A DNA stretch of 64,000 nt from Cannabis sativa (taxonomy: Eukaryota; Streptophyta; Magnoliopsida; Rosales; Cannabaceae), in the NCBI RefSeq assembly GCF_029168945.1, contig NC_083601.1, forward strand, positions 71,475,595 to 71,539,594. The letters are read 5' to 3'. The position numbers were made by a program, and so were the translations under genes. The notes under the pieces are model-generated. The model did no database searches. It saw only the letters and a program-made list of their open reading frames with translations, and was not told the DNA's origin. Below, piece by piece: positions 46,276-57,391 of the stretch (positions within the stretch are counted from its first letter, which is position 1; every line of letters begins with the position of its first letter).

Positions 46276-46915
46276 GCAACTACTAGGTTTAGGTTAGGAA
46301 TTATTTGACATTAAAATAATGAAAATATCAATTTGAAATTCCACAATAAGTTGCCGGCCAAGGTGTATAGAATGGGCCCCACTTGATTTTGCAGTTTTAA
46401 CAAATTTTATTTCTATTTTCTCAAAAACACCAATTTTCCAATTCTAACCATTTGAATGCCAAAACCAATTATTTAATAACTAAAATAGATTATTAAATAA
46501 TATTTTCATTTAATTTAATTATTAACTAGACATATAAAGTCCATTAATAAATAAATAAACCTAATCTCTTTTCTTTACAATTTCACCCCTGCTTAGTGAA
46601 AATTCACAAATTAGACATAGTCTAACTTTAGAATTATAATTGATCAATCACGAATCAATTAATGAGTCTTACAAGCAGAATGTTCTCAACTAGAATGGGG
46701 ACCATGGATCTATATGCTGAGCTTCCAATAAGTAAACTGAATTTACCAAGTAAATTCCTACTTCTTAAATCTTCGTTGAATCCACTCTTAGAACTTAGAA
46801 TTGTACTATCAGACTTATATAAAGCATATTATATGTTCCACGATATAGATATGCTATCTCATTTAACCATTGTTATAATCTTATTGTGATTTAAAGATCC
46901 TCTATATAGATGATT
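42552..46915 (-). repeat. Four tandem truncated LTR units (2-5), about 1.09 kb each
   Basis: Units 42552-43643, 43644-44735, 44736-45826 and 45827-46915 (1092, 1092, 1091 and 1089 bp). Each holds the part of the LTR from its left end to the same internal point and ends ..tatagatgatt before the next TGTTGG. Units 2 and 3 differ at about seven positions. No unit has the other half of the LTR. The repeated 65-78-codon frames (for example 42298, 43390, 44500, 45573, 46662) are LTR sequence, not genes. Confidence 0.92.
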
Positions 46916-48818
46916 TGTTGGAATTATTTTACCAGGATCTTAGATCTACTCACAAGTATGTTGTTTAACACCCTAAATATGAACTTTCTAAACCGATAAA
47001 ATAAACACATATAAAGTTAAGAAAAACTTACATTGATGCAGCGGAATTAGTGTCTCCTTCCACTCAGATCTCTAACCCTTCTATCCTTTCTGTAGCAGAG
47101 TATAATCAAGATCTGAGCCCGAATGTCCTTCTTCTTTGAGTTTGATCCTTCACAGTCTTCCAATCTACGATTGAGTTACTGCTTGTTGTGTGTGGGCACT
47201 TACTCTTTCACTAGGGTCGAAATTTATGAAGGGAAAAGAGAGAAGAGGGTTTCGGCCTATAGAAGAAAATAGAGAAGGCTCAGTTATTCTGAAGAGAGAA
47301 ATTTCTGTCAGAAGATGGTATGAAAAACTTGTTGTTTGACTGAGCCATCACTTTCTATTTATGGGCAACTACTAGGTTTAGGTTAGGAATTATTTGGCAT
47401 TAAAATAATAAAAATATTAATTTGAAAATCCACAAATAGTGGCCGGCGATTGTGTAGTTTATGGGCCCACTTGATTTTGCAGTTTTCACAAATTTTATTT
47501 CTATTTTCTCAAAAACGCCAATTTTTCAATTCTAACCATTTAAATACCAAAACTAATTATTTAATAACTAAAATAGATTATTAAATAATATTTTCATTTA
47601 ATTTAATTATTAACTAGACATATAAAGTCCATTAATAAATAAATAAACCTAGAATCTCTTTTCTTTACAATTTCACCCCTGCTTAGTGAAAATTCACAAA
47701 TTAGACATAGTCTAACTTTAGAATTATAATTGATCAATCACGAATCAATTAATGAGTCTTACAAGCAGAGTGTTCTCAACTAGAATGGGGACCATGGATC
47801 TATATGCTGAGCTTCCAATAAGTGAACCAAATTTACCAAGTAAATTCCTACTTATTAATTCTTCGTTGAATCCACTCTTAGAACATAGAATTGCACTCTC
47901 AGACTTATATAGAGCATATATATTATATGTTCCACAATATCAATATTCTATCTCATTTAACCATTGTTATAATCTTATTGTGATTTAAAGATCCTCTATA
48001 TAGATGATCTACATCGAGATGTGATTTCTTTACCGTTCTCAGCCCTCAATGTATTTTACCCCTTAAAACACTTAGCTACCTGTAAATGGTGTTTAGTGAT
48101 CTAATAATTAGTCAGTTAAACAAGAGCTCATCCATTTACTTCTTTTTGCTAAGCTCGAAGGGAACCATCACTTGACTTCTATACACCAGTAGAAGCTATA
48201 GATTCCATATTTATGTTCAGCACTCCCACTCAATCATACTATCATGTTCCCAAAAATATACGTATCACCCTGACCTAAAAGTAGGCTTAACTAATAAATC
48301 AAAGAACATGAATAGCACTCCTGAGTTGAGCCTAAGCATATCAGGATTTAGATTCTTTTAATCTTAAGATCAACTATTGATATTGACTTGGAAAGATATA
48401 TATAACGGTAAGTTTGTAATATCTTAACTTAGTTGCAATATCGGTCCAGTCCAATGTATACTCCATACATTCGAAACTAGTATACTTTACTAATGTCCTG
48501 GAAAGAGCATAACACTTACTCCAACTGTAAGTACACATCATCGTTGATTATCACATTAGTGTAAATCCAATAACACTGATGAAACAGTGACCAAGTCTTT
48601 TGATTCATATGATCATAATCACATTCCACTGTGTTGACGATACTGTAATTGTGAATAAACATATGATCTGGATTTAACTGATTCTGTGCGTAAATGTAAT
48701 AAACATATTAAACCATTAGTAGCATGTAGAATTCATGCAAACATCAATCGCTTCAAATTTCTTATATTGATAACTAATCAGATTGTAAAGAGTTTTATTT
48801 AGGGCATAAAACCCAACA
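46916..48818 (-). repeat. Full-length LTR nested in the CB 5' LTR (unit 6)
   Basis: 1903 bp from tgttggaatt to ..aaacccaaca with no internal element sequence attached: a solo LTR of a slightly different subfamily (for example gaagggaaaagagagaag). Its first 1.08 kb is the template of units 2-5. Confidence 0.9.
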
Positions 48819-49625
48819 TGATTTACATCGAGATGGGATAATTTTACCGTTCTCACCCCTCAATGTATTTTGCCCCTTAAAACACTTAGCTACCTGTAAA
48901 TGGTGTTTAGTGATCTAAAAATTAGTCAGTTAAACAAGAGCTCATCCATTTACTTCTATTTGCTAAGCTCGAAGGGAATCATCACTTGACTTCTATACAC
49001 CAGTAGAAGCTATAGATTCCATATTTATGTCCAGGACTCCCACTAAATCATACTATCATGTTCCCAAAATATATGTATCACCCTCACCCAAAAGTAGGCT
49101 TAACTAATAAATCAAAGAACATGAATAGTACTCCTGAGTTGAGCCTAAGCATATCAGGATTTAGATTCTTTTAATCTTAAGATCGACTATTGATATTGAC
49201 TTGGAAAGATATATAACGGTAAGTTTGTAATATCTTAACTTAGTTGCAATATTGGTCCAGTGCAATGTATACTCCATACATTCGAAACTAGTATACTTTA
49301 CTAATGTCCTGGAAAGAACATAACACTTACTCCAAGTGTAACTACACATCATCGCTGATTATCACATTAGTGTAAATCCAAAACACTGATGAAACAGGGA
49401 CTTAGTCTTTTGATTCATATGATCACAATCACATTCCACTTTGTTGACGATACTGTAATTGTGAATAAACATATGATCAGGATTTAACTGATTTTGTGTA
49501 TAAAAGTAATAAACATATTAAACCATTAGCATGTAAAATTCATGCAAACATAAATCACTTCAAATTTCTTATATTGATAACTAATCCGATTGTAAAGAGT
49601 TTTATTTAGGGCATAAAACCCAACA
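48819..49625 (-). repeat. CB 5' LTR, distal part
   Basis: Opens with the tgatt duplication (48819-48823) and continues the LTR interrupted at 42551 to its end at 49625. It resembles the CB 3' LTR (gatgggataattttacc) more than nested unit 6. Confidence 0.88.
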
Positions 49626-50197
49626 CTACCATGTTCCCAAAATATACGTATCACCCTGACCAAAAAGTAGGCTTAACTAACAAATCAAAGAAGATGAATA
49701 ACACTCTTAAGATCGAACTTAATCATGTCACGATTAAGATCATTTGATCGAGGATCAACTAGGTGATATTGAATTGAATAGATATTATTGTAAAATTTAT
49801 CATATCTAATCAAAGTTCAATATCGGTCCCTTCCAATGTATACTCCATACATTCGATACTGGTAAACATTGCCAATGCCCTGGAAAGGACATAACACTTA
49901 TCCAAGGTGTAAGTATACCTATCGCTAAATATCATGCCAGTCTAAATCCAGTGAAATCACAAATGAGGGAATTAAACTTTCGAACATATAAACATGATTA
50001 TATTCCACTGTGCTGACAACACTATCATCATGAACAAATATATATATATGTTATGGACTTAATAGAATTTATACATTAAGTATAATCATGAAATAAATCA
50101 TGTGAACCATGCAACATAAAATGTGATTTTTGATCTTTATTAATTAATAAATCTGATTATATTGAAATGAGTTTTATTTACAGCACAAAACCCAACA
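49626..50197 (-). repeat. CC 3' LTR, second part
   Basis: Resumes the LTR cut at 24300, starting with the imperfect duplication ctacc (49626-49630). It ends ..acccaaca and is followed by the inverted purine tract aactcccacttg. Confidence 0.87.
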
Positions 50198-52690
50198 AAC
50201 TCCCACTTGCACTAATATAAAACAAAAAGTGCATTTCAAATAATCTGAACACATTGATATCTAGATCAAGTGTAGTTTGTAGTATACTCTCTGTAATAGG
50301 ATCTGATAGGTTGTATTGAATACAACCTTTCCTCCACCATTACATTTCCTTAATCACAAAATTCTTGATATTGTGAAATTCCTCTCTATAGGTCTACTCC
50401 TTTAGGGATACTGGATTCTTTACTTTTTGGCAACTACTTTTGCGTTAGTCAGGAAGTAACACTAGTAGTTAATAAATGTTAGAACAATGCCAAAAATGTA
50501 TAGAACTTTCCCAAGACTAAAAAAGTATCTTTCCTGCAACTTTAACATTCAGTCTCTCAGGTAGACTTAGAGACTTTAGATAGGTTTTTACACTTCTCCA
50601 AAATAACTACTCCACAAACAAAGTAATCACCATCTCATCACCAGACTTTCTAGCACTAAGGCAAGTCTAGAAATTTGATTTGGTGTAGTCTAAGAGTATT
50701 AAATATACCCTTATTGACTAACATATAGTTCCTCTTCTTGATCTTAAGATTCACTTGATTGTATTCCAATGTTCCTTTCCTGGATTAATCTGATACCTAC
50801 TCATTACTCCCACTCAACAACAGGTGTCTGGTCTAAGGCATACTAAAGCATATCTGAGACCTTTCACTGTTGATTCAAGGAATTTTTTTCTTGGCCTTTA
50901 TCTTTTCTGGAATAGTTGAAACTTTTCTCTAGATAAATAAAATCTATATCTAGAAGTCGAGAAGCTTGTATAGATTTCCATTAGAAAAATGCTCCAACAA
51001 CTTACTAAAGTAAATTGCTTGCAATAGAGTAAGTAAATTACCAAGCATACCACAAGCCATAGGTTTAGATAATCTCAAACCAGTAATACTATGAACAGGA
51101 AGTTTTGTTAAGTCCATTGAATGGACCTACTAACGAAAATTTCCTTTCTTGTCCTTGTATTAGAAAACTTTTGGTTGTTCCATATGAATGGTTTTAACCA
51201 TAGTTCTCTTGGCTTTTCTTCTTAGTTTCTTATTCTCACAATCCATACTTTTTTAAACTAACAATGGATTTTAATCACAAGTGTCTTCCAAGTCATAACA
51301 GGGTGAGTTCCTTGAAACCCTCCCACTACGACAAGGTACCATGAATTTTGTCTAAGAATACTAAATGGTATTGTCCTCTTTGGTTGTGTTAACACAACAG
51401 AGGCAGTGGGACCATCTTATAAGAATAAGATAAAGAACACTTTTGGAATCAAAAAAAATATCTCATTTTTTTGCTACTTTGTTTTCAGACTTAGTCATCT
51501 TCTTAGAAAAGTAGTATTTGTTAAAACAAACACTTTCTTATCTAATGACCATGGGATGGTCCACCCCTAATCACTTAGAATAGCTAATAAACATGCAAAC
51601 CTTGGTTAACAGTTCTAGCTTTTCTTAAGATCACGGTTAGGTCATCCATGAATCTAGTAATTGTTTATACTAAGTACATAACCATTCCATCATTCTGAAA
51701 TTTTATTTCACTAGGGTATAGCCCTAGAAGGATTTAGGCAACAATTAGTAATTAATCGTAGACCTTATACTATCATCAAAATGCAAATTGAATTTCTGGG
51801 GAGGTAAGTTTGGATATAATTATAAAAACAAATTAATGATCTCTGAACTGCATATCGAACAAATATTTCTCCACCCCTATGAGTTCGCAAGATCTTTAAC
51901 CACTTACCTTAATGGTTTTTCACCATTGCTAGAAATTCATGAAAATTTTCAAACAATTCAAATTTCTTTTGCATAAGGTAAAATCTAGAGTGATCGTCTT
52001 AAGAACATAATGAAAACTCATATCCACCCCTGAATGTACTTCCATCTTATAATGAGATGATTATACTTTCGGTGGATACAGGCACATTGACTCTTTGCAG
52101 AGAATGATCTTGTCAAAACCACTATGAACAAGATACAAATGCCATAGATTTATAAAATATGTGCTTGTAGTCTTTCGATGACTTAGGTCACTTACATCAA
52201 AGAGTTCTTAGAATAGTCCAAGTGGATTCTAGTCACAGAATATCAAACTCAAATTCCATACTTACATACAGTTTGAATCCTTTGAGAGAAAATGGATATT
52301 AATAACTTGTAAAAGTTTAACTGTATTGTATTCTGGAAATAGAAATAAAAATTTTCCATTTAGAATCTAAAATTTAAAGTCAAAGACTTAAATTTATACC
52401 AAATGTACATGAGTATTCTTTCTTGGACCACCACTACTAATCTAACTCTAAGTATGATTTGCCTAAAGTAAACATATACAAGTAGGAGATTTTCTAAGAT
52501 TGACGATTTATATCATTTCGGTATAGAATGTCAGGAATATAATCATGTGTGCCATTCAATCTCTTAAGTGAAAGTAGAATGATATTATATCCAAATAATT
52601 TATAAACCGTTCATCCAATGATATATTATTTAAGCTAATTCGAAATGAATAAGCTAAGAGGAAAAACAAAGGATAATTTCGATTAAAAAT
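50198..52690 (-). pseudogene. pol: CC fossil pol
   Basis: Collinear with CD 14450-16850 and similarly dead. The RNase H remnant is at about 50230-50640 and the RT/RNase H border remnant at about 50800-50870. Several lesions are shared with CD, including the same TGA where CA has the CDNNG box, so both copies derive from one already inactive parent. Confidence 0.72.
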
Positions 52691-52699
52691 AAGAATCCA

Positions 52700-53480
52700 A
52701 CGATGTCCCGATTAGCGAGAGTCAAAGTTATTCTTATTTTTATAAACTTCTTCATTGTTTCATATTGTAAATACTAGTCTAACGTGTCATCTATTGATGA
52801 ATAGCTAGATGTTGCATTTATAAATATTTATCTATCGAGATCTAACACTATTATGTTTGTTTAATGGATGACAATCCATTAGGGATTTGTCCCAATAAAA
52901 ACAACAAGCAAAGTTAGACCAACAATGGAGATTCGAAATTTAAACTACAATTAATAACAGAAAATAACATGGTTCAATATAAATTCACACAGAATTCAGA
53001 AATTATTAAGCATTTAGCAAATAGGAATGACAAGCGAAAATACTAAAACATACAAACCTAAATAATTTCTAAGGTCTTCAACAAACTGATATCAGTGTCC
53101 CGTTTAAGCGAGAGTCAAAGATACCATCCATTGAATAGAGTTGTCAGCTCATCTAAAATGATAAACATTCTAGCAACCTTTCATTCGATCAAGATAAGAA
53201 TCCAGCGTTGTCCTTTTTAGGCGAGAGTCAAGGCCATTCTATCCTATGAGTTTCCACCATTATTTCATACTTTTGTAAGTCTTACTAATAGTCGCCATCA
53301 TTAGGGTGATCCATACTAAAAATAAAACACTTACAAATAATACTTATCTTTCGAGATTCTACGGTGTTAAATTGCTAATGAACGTTCCTCCATTAAGGAG
53401 GATTACTCACTAAAACAAGAACTATGTAGAACCAACAATGGAGATCGAATATCCTAAAATAATAAAGCTCATTATTTAAA
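52700..53480 (-). other. CC leader module
   Basis: Copies of the CCCGTTTAGGCGAGAGT motif at 53099-53115 and 53211-53227 (slightly mutated) and a third, CCCGATTAGCGAGAGT, at 52707-52722. As in CD, the third copy fills the place where CB has gag. Confidence 0.6.
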
Positions 53481-53718
53481 GTGTATTTTATTCTAATGTT
53501 TATTTCAATCTATTTATTTTAAATATATATATTTATTTAATGAAAATTACCAATTTAGAATAAAATTCTAAATATAAATTTTAATATAATATTTATAAAA
53601 TTATACTTAGATGGATATGAAAATAAAATAAATTATTTCCATCTTAGTAATAATTTACAATAAATATTTAGAAAATTATTCAATTTTAGTTGTATCAAAA
53701 GTAATTTAAGTTAATATA
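53481..53718 (-). other. CC AT-rich leader, part 1
   Basis: Start of the hairpin leader, equal to CD 17640-17875. It is cut by G2 inside the loop of the long hairpin; the right arm is at 63028 onward. Confidence 0.7.
53714..53718. repeat. G2 target site duplication, left copy
   Basis: atata, repeated at 63023-63027. The CC leader is continuous across the two. Confidence 0.93.
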
Positions 53719-54814
53719 TGTAAAGCCCGCTTAGTTAATTTGGAAATTATCAGTTGGTTATGATTAATTAAGAAATTATTTATAGCTATTTAAATAATTT
53801 ATTACTGTTATTTATGGAATTCAGTAGTTGCATATTTTGCATTTCCGGTGCCCGGTATTTTGGAACTCGGCGTTTGGCTCAGTAGAAATCACAACTTAGT
53901 ATGTTAGTAGTTTGGGGACGGGTTTTAGACATTGGGAATGTCGGGAATGGCCGGGAATTTAGAATGTCCCAAAAATACCCCTTTAGTATGAATTATGTGA
54001 TTTTATGGTGGAGGGGCAAAATGGTCTTTTTGCCCCATTAGTGTTTTGTCTTATGTGAATTTGTTAAATGAAAATTAAATATTTATTTATGTTTACTTGG
54101 CTGAAATGAATAGTGTGTGTGGTATATGTCATTTCTCTTTTTATCAAAAATATGCTAAGTAAAGAAAAGGAAAGAAAATTTCAAAGAAAAGCTTTCAAAA
54201 CCTCTCTCTTTTCCTTCTCATTTTCGGCTGGGTTTTGGGATTCAAAGGCTGGGTTTTTCAAGCTTGATTCAACCTATATTGTGAATTCTTGTTTGTGGTA
54301 TGTAATCTCTAACTTGCTCTCTTTAATTTGTTGGAAAAAATGATGAAAATGGTGATGCATGCATGAATAATTGAAGTTGTTGCTGCTGTGTTTTGTTGAT
54401 GTTTTCTGTAGTTTAAAGCATGATTTTTAGTTGGTAATTAAGCTCTTGTGAAGTACGATTCCTAGGTTGAGCATGCTAGAGGTTTTTATGCAAAAGTTTG
54501 ATTTTCAACATGAATATTGTGTAATCTGTTTCTGTAATGTTGCTGTTATTTTTAATTGTTTCCAGAGGCTTAGATAAGCTTGATTAAGTAGAATTAAGCT
54601 AGTGGAATGCTTGATTAGGTGGTTTTGCTCAAGTTTGAGTTTAGAACTCAAAGCTTGAGCTCCAATGGCATTTTTCATGTTTGAGGTTTCTGGGTTGTTT
54701 TGATGCCTTGGATATGTTCTAGGGAAGGTATAGAACAGGTCTGGAAAGTTTGAGGTGATTTGGGGTTGAATTGTGCAAGTTATGAGAATTTGGGTTTGCT
54801 GCCTGCGAGGAACC

Positions 54815-54848
54815 GGAATTCCGGTTGTACATCCGGAATTCCGGATGG
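54815..54848. repeat. CCGGAATTCCGG module, G2 5' LTR
   Basis: Thirty-four bases matching S1 34269-34303 except for one base. A further GGAATTCCGG and an ACCGGT pair follow to 54900, of which 20 bp are missing from the 3' LTR. Confidence 0.9.
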
Positions 54849-55230
54849 GGGTTCTGAATTTTCCAGAACCGGAATTCCGGTTGGGCAACCGGTCTACCGG
54901 TTGGGGAAAATTCAGGGACCCTAGTTTTCCTCGTTTTTATGTTTTTAGGGGTATTGCCATGCTTTTTATCGATAGGGAAACTTTTAGTTCATAGTTTTAG
55001 TCCCCGGGAAGTGATTTAGCGTGTCACTTATAGCGTTGTGATTTTTATGGTTTAGGAGCGCATCCGCCGCTCAGCTTCAGTTCCAGTCAGGTTGACCGGC
55101 ACACCTGAATTCGGAATCCAGGTAAGATTAGTATAACAGTATGCATATGTAGATTACATGTTTAGCGAGCATGTAGGAAGCCTATTAGATTACATTAGTT
55201 GTATGTTGGCTTCGAACCATCCAACCCTGT

Positions 55231-55465
55231 CACGTCGGTACAGGCTGGAGTATGACCAGCAGCCGGAGTATGACCGGTTTGACCGATCAGGCTGACACTT
55301 GGTTGGTGGTTCCGTGCTATTGACGTATCCCGTCTGCAGACAGCCGGAGTATGACCAGCAGCCGGAGTATGACCGGTTCGACCGATCAGGAGGATATAGT
55401 AACACGTCGGTACAGGCTGGAGTATGACCAGCAGCAGGAGTATGACCGGTTCGACCGATCAGGTT
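55231..55465 (+). repeat. Tandem GGAGTATGACC repeats in G2 LTR
   Basis: Three units, each with two GGAGTATGACC blocks and ending in GACCGATCA. The 3' LTR (about 62250-62480) has the same three units but differs at many places within them. Confidence 0.8.
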
Positions 55466-55511
55466 GTTACGTGTCAATAGTACCGTCCCTATGAACGTTC
55501 AGAACTCAGTA

Positions 55512-55589
55512 CCATGTTGGACATGGCAGTAGTGGCTCAGTACCATGTTGGACATGGCAGTAGCGGGACTCAGTATCGTGTTGGACACG
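55512..55589 (+). repeat. Three short hairpins in G2 LTR
   Basis: CCATGT-TGG-ACATGG at 55512-55526 and 55543-55557, and CGTGT-TGG-ACACG at 55577-55589. The third has a compensating pair exchange relative to the first two. Confidence 0.65.
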
Positions 55590-56008
55590 GCAGTTAGTAT
55601 TATGTATGAGTATTATTATGCTTTTCTTACTGAGTCTGTCGACTCACAGTTTATGTTCATGTGTAGGTAAAGGCAAGGCTATAGCTGATGGACCGTGAGC
55701 GAGCTTATGAGATTGTACATGTCGGGGCGGTTAGCTTGGAGCGTACGATCATCGGGAAGCCGAGGCTGATTTTTGTAACTGGTCGTTAGACGACTTTTAT
55801 TTTTGTAACAGTTAATCAGTTAAATCTTTTTGTAAATGATTTTTATAATCGGGATCCCGAGTCTTTTGTAATATTGTTTATAAGTTTAATTTAAAAAGCA
55901 AAATTTTAATTAATCACGTTTTTCCATAAACCTCGTTGATTAGCAACGAGCTGCACAGTATGTTTAAAACTCACGTAATACGCCTATGGTATTTAGGGTG
56001 TTACAATT

Positions 56009-56020
56009 TGGTATCAGAGC
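56009..56020 (+). other. G2 primer binding site (initiator tRNA-Met)
   Basis: TGGTATCAGAGC three bases after the LTR. Confidence 0.92.
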
Positions 56021-56285
56021 CGCCAGGTTGTCTTCCAAAGATCGTCACGACATGTACAATCATCATCAGCAGTTAGCTCGGTTCACGGTTCAGTAAGCCT
56101 TTATTGCTTTAGTAGTTTATTTTATTCAGTTATGAAAAAGAAAAGCTTGATAGGAAGCATGTTAGTAGCCTGATAGTAGAATAGGCGCATGTTTCGTTTT
56201 TAATTTCCAAATTAAGCGGCATTAGTAAGCTCTCGATGATCGTGACCTGAGTGCCAACTCGGGATTTCGAGGCGGTTCAGACTAG

Positions 56286-57390
56286 ATGGACGCCAGACGA
56301 AATATTAGGAGTCAGGGCATCTCAGTCGGGTCAGATCAAGGTCGAGGAGCTCAGTTCCCCTCAAGTGTTATGGGCCGAGGTAGAGGTCCCAGGGGCAGGG
56401 TTCGCGGTTGGAGTGATGTTAACTCGCCGCAGGCTGCCCAAGTCAATCAGGAAGCCCAGAATTGGGAAGTTACGGTTTGCGGAAATGCAAGCCCGGATAG
56501 AAGAGCAAGATCTCGAGATTCAGAGGTTGAGACAGCAGGGTGCTTTTGCAGTTCCAGTGCCCGTAGTTCCAGTGGCACCTGCCCCTCGCCGCCTGTGCCG
56601 AGATAGTGGTGGCGGCCATTAGATTGGAACCTTTGTTCGAGCGGTTCCGGAAGCAGGCACCTCCGGTTTTCCTGGGAGGTCCGGACGTGATGAAAGCCGA
56701 GCAGTGGCTGACGGTGATCACCAAGATCTTGAACTTTATGGGTGACACCGGGAACGACAGAGTGGTGAGTGCCACTTTTTAGTTTTAAGAAGACGCTCTG
56801 GTCTGGTGGGACATGGTGTCTCAGATCCATGACGTCATCTCTATGACCTGGGAAAGGTTTTAGGAACTCTTCAGCGTTAAATGTTATAACGAGGCGGTCA
56901 GAAGCGCCAAGAGGAAAGAGTTCGCCCACCTGACCCAGCGAGAGAATATGAGCATGACGAAATATATACTCAGTTCAGCCGGTTGGCGAGGTTAGCCTCG
57001 GGATTTGCGCCAACCAATTTCAGTAAGAAAGAAAATATCTCGATGGACTTAATGTGAAGATCAAGTATGACCTTATGATCACTACCAACGATAAGACCAT
57101 CTAAGCTGAGATGGCGAAGAAAGCATGGTGAGCTGTGGGCGCATCTTGATGTATGTGGAATCACTTAGGACTCCGGAATGTGGCGGTGCTCCTACCCCTT
57201 CTGCGTCAGGTTTCAGCAGGGGAGGTAGTGGTTCGGCCATGGACTGGAGGAGGAATCATCCACTGCATCAGGTGGCTCGAGGCAGAACAAGAGGTTCCGA
57301 GGGAACCAGAATCAAGACAGTCGTCAGGCTAGTGTTGAGACCCGTTATTCCTAATGGAGTGTCTCATTAGTAAGAGGCATCCTCCGGGTG
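56286..57390 (+). pseudogene. gag: G2 gag, heavily damaged
   Basis: Starts at ATG 56286 (MDARRNIRSQG). The frame is lost near 56465, where the text continues in another frame (RFAEMQARIEEQDLEIQRL). The capsid remnant PPVFLGGPDVMKAEQWL lies near 56660-56710. Stops follow at 56780-56782 and 56786-56788, replacing the two glutamines of FQFQEDALVWW in G1, and again in the next lines. A knuckle-like beginning (RHPPGEC) at about 57370-57390 is joined directly to the end of protease; about 0.2 kb with the CCHC box and DSG is gone. Confidence 0.85.
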
Positions 57391-57391
57391 A

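Larger units (their letters stand above)
24301..49625 (-). mobile_element. CB: Angela-like copia element with intact gag, enlarged by nested insertions
   Basis: A copia element in the left LTR of CC. In element order: an enlarged 5' LTR block (41472-49625), primer site, hairpin-rich leader, gag (37763-36894), fossil pol split by the SIRE element S1, purine tract, and 3' LTR 24301-26190. Removing S1 and the extra LTR units leaves an element of roughly 10 kb. Pol is dead, so only Gag could still be supplied. Confidence 0.88.
53719..56005 (+). repeat. G2 5' LTR (2287 bp)
   Basis: TGTAAAGCCCGC to GGGTGTTACA. Contains the CCGG palindromic module (54811-54900), three copies of an approximately 60-bp GGAGTATGACC repeat (55231-55465) and three small hairpins (55512-55589). 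The 54113-54343 frame is repeated in the other LTR and is not a gene. Confidence 0.95.

Noticed and set aside
42298..47988. Series of similar 65-78-codon plus-strand frames (MSLTSRMFSTRM..), also at 25135-25362
   Set aside because: They recur only because the same LTR segment is repeated; they lie antisense within the LTR and match no protein family known to me.
41472..48818. CRISPR-like or classical satellite array
   Set aside because: Units are 1.09 kb truncated LTRs without spacers; the origin is an LTR-in-LTR event, not CRISPR, and copy number is low for a satellite.
54113..54343. 76-codon frame, repeated identically at 61154-61384
   Set aside because: Both copies lie at the same place in the two G2 LTRs; duplication is due to the LTRs and there is no coding signature.
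55190..55477. Minus-strand frame with repeated RSNRSYSGCWSYSG peptide, possible repeat protein
   Set aside because: Produced by the tandem DNA repeats of the G2 LTR; the other LTR gives a different, shorter frame.
56251..56622. 123-codon frame before G2 gag
   Set aside because: Only its second half matches Gag; the first half is out of frame upstream text, so the gag start at 56286 plus a frameshift explains it better.
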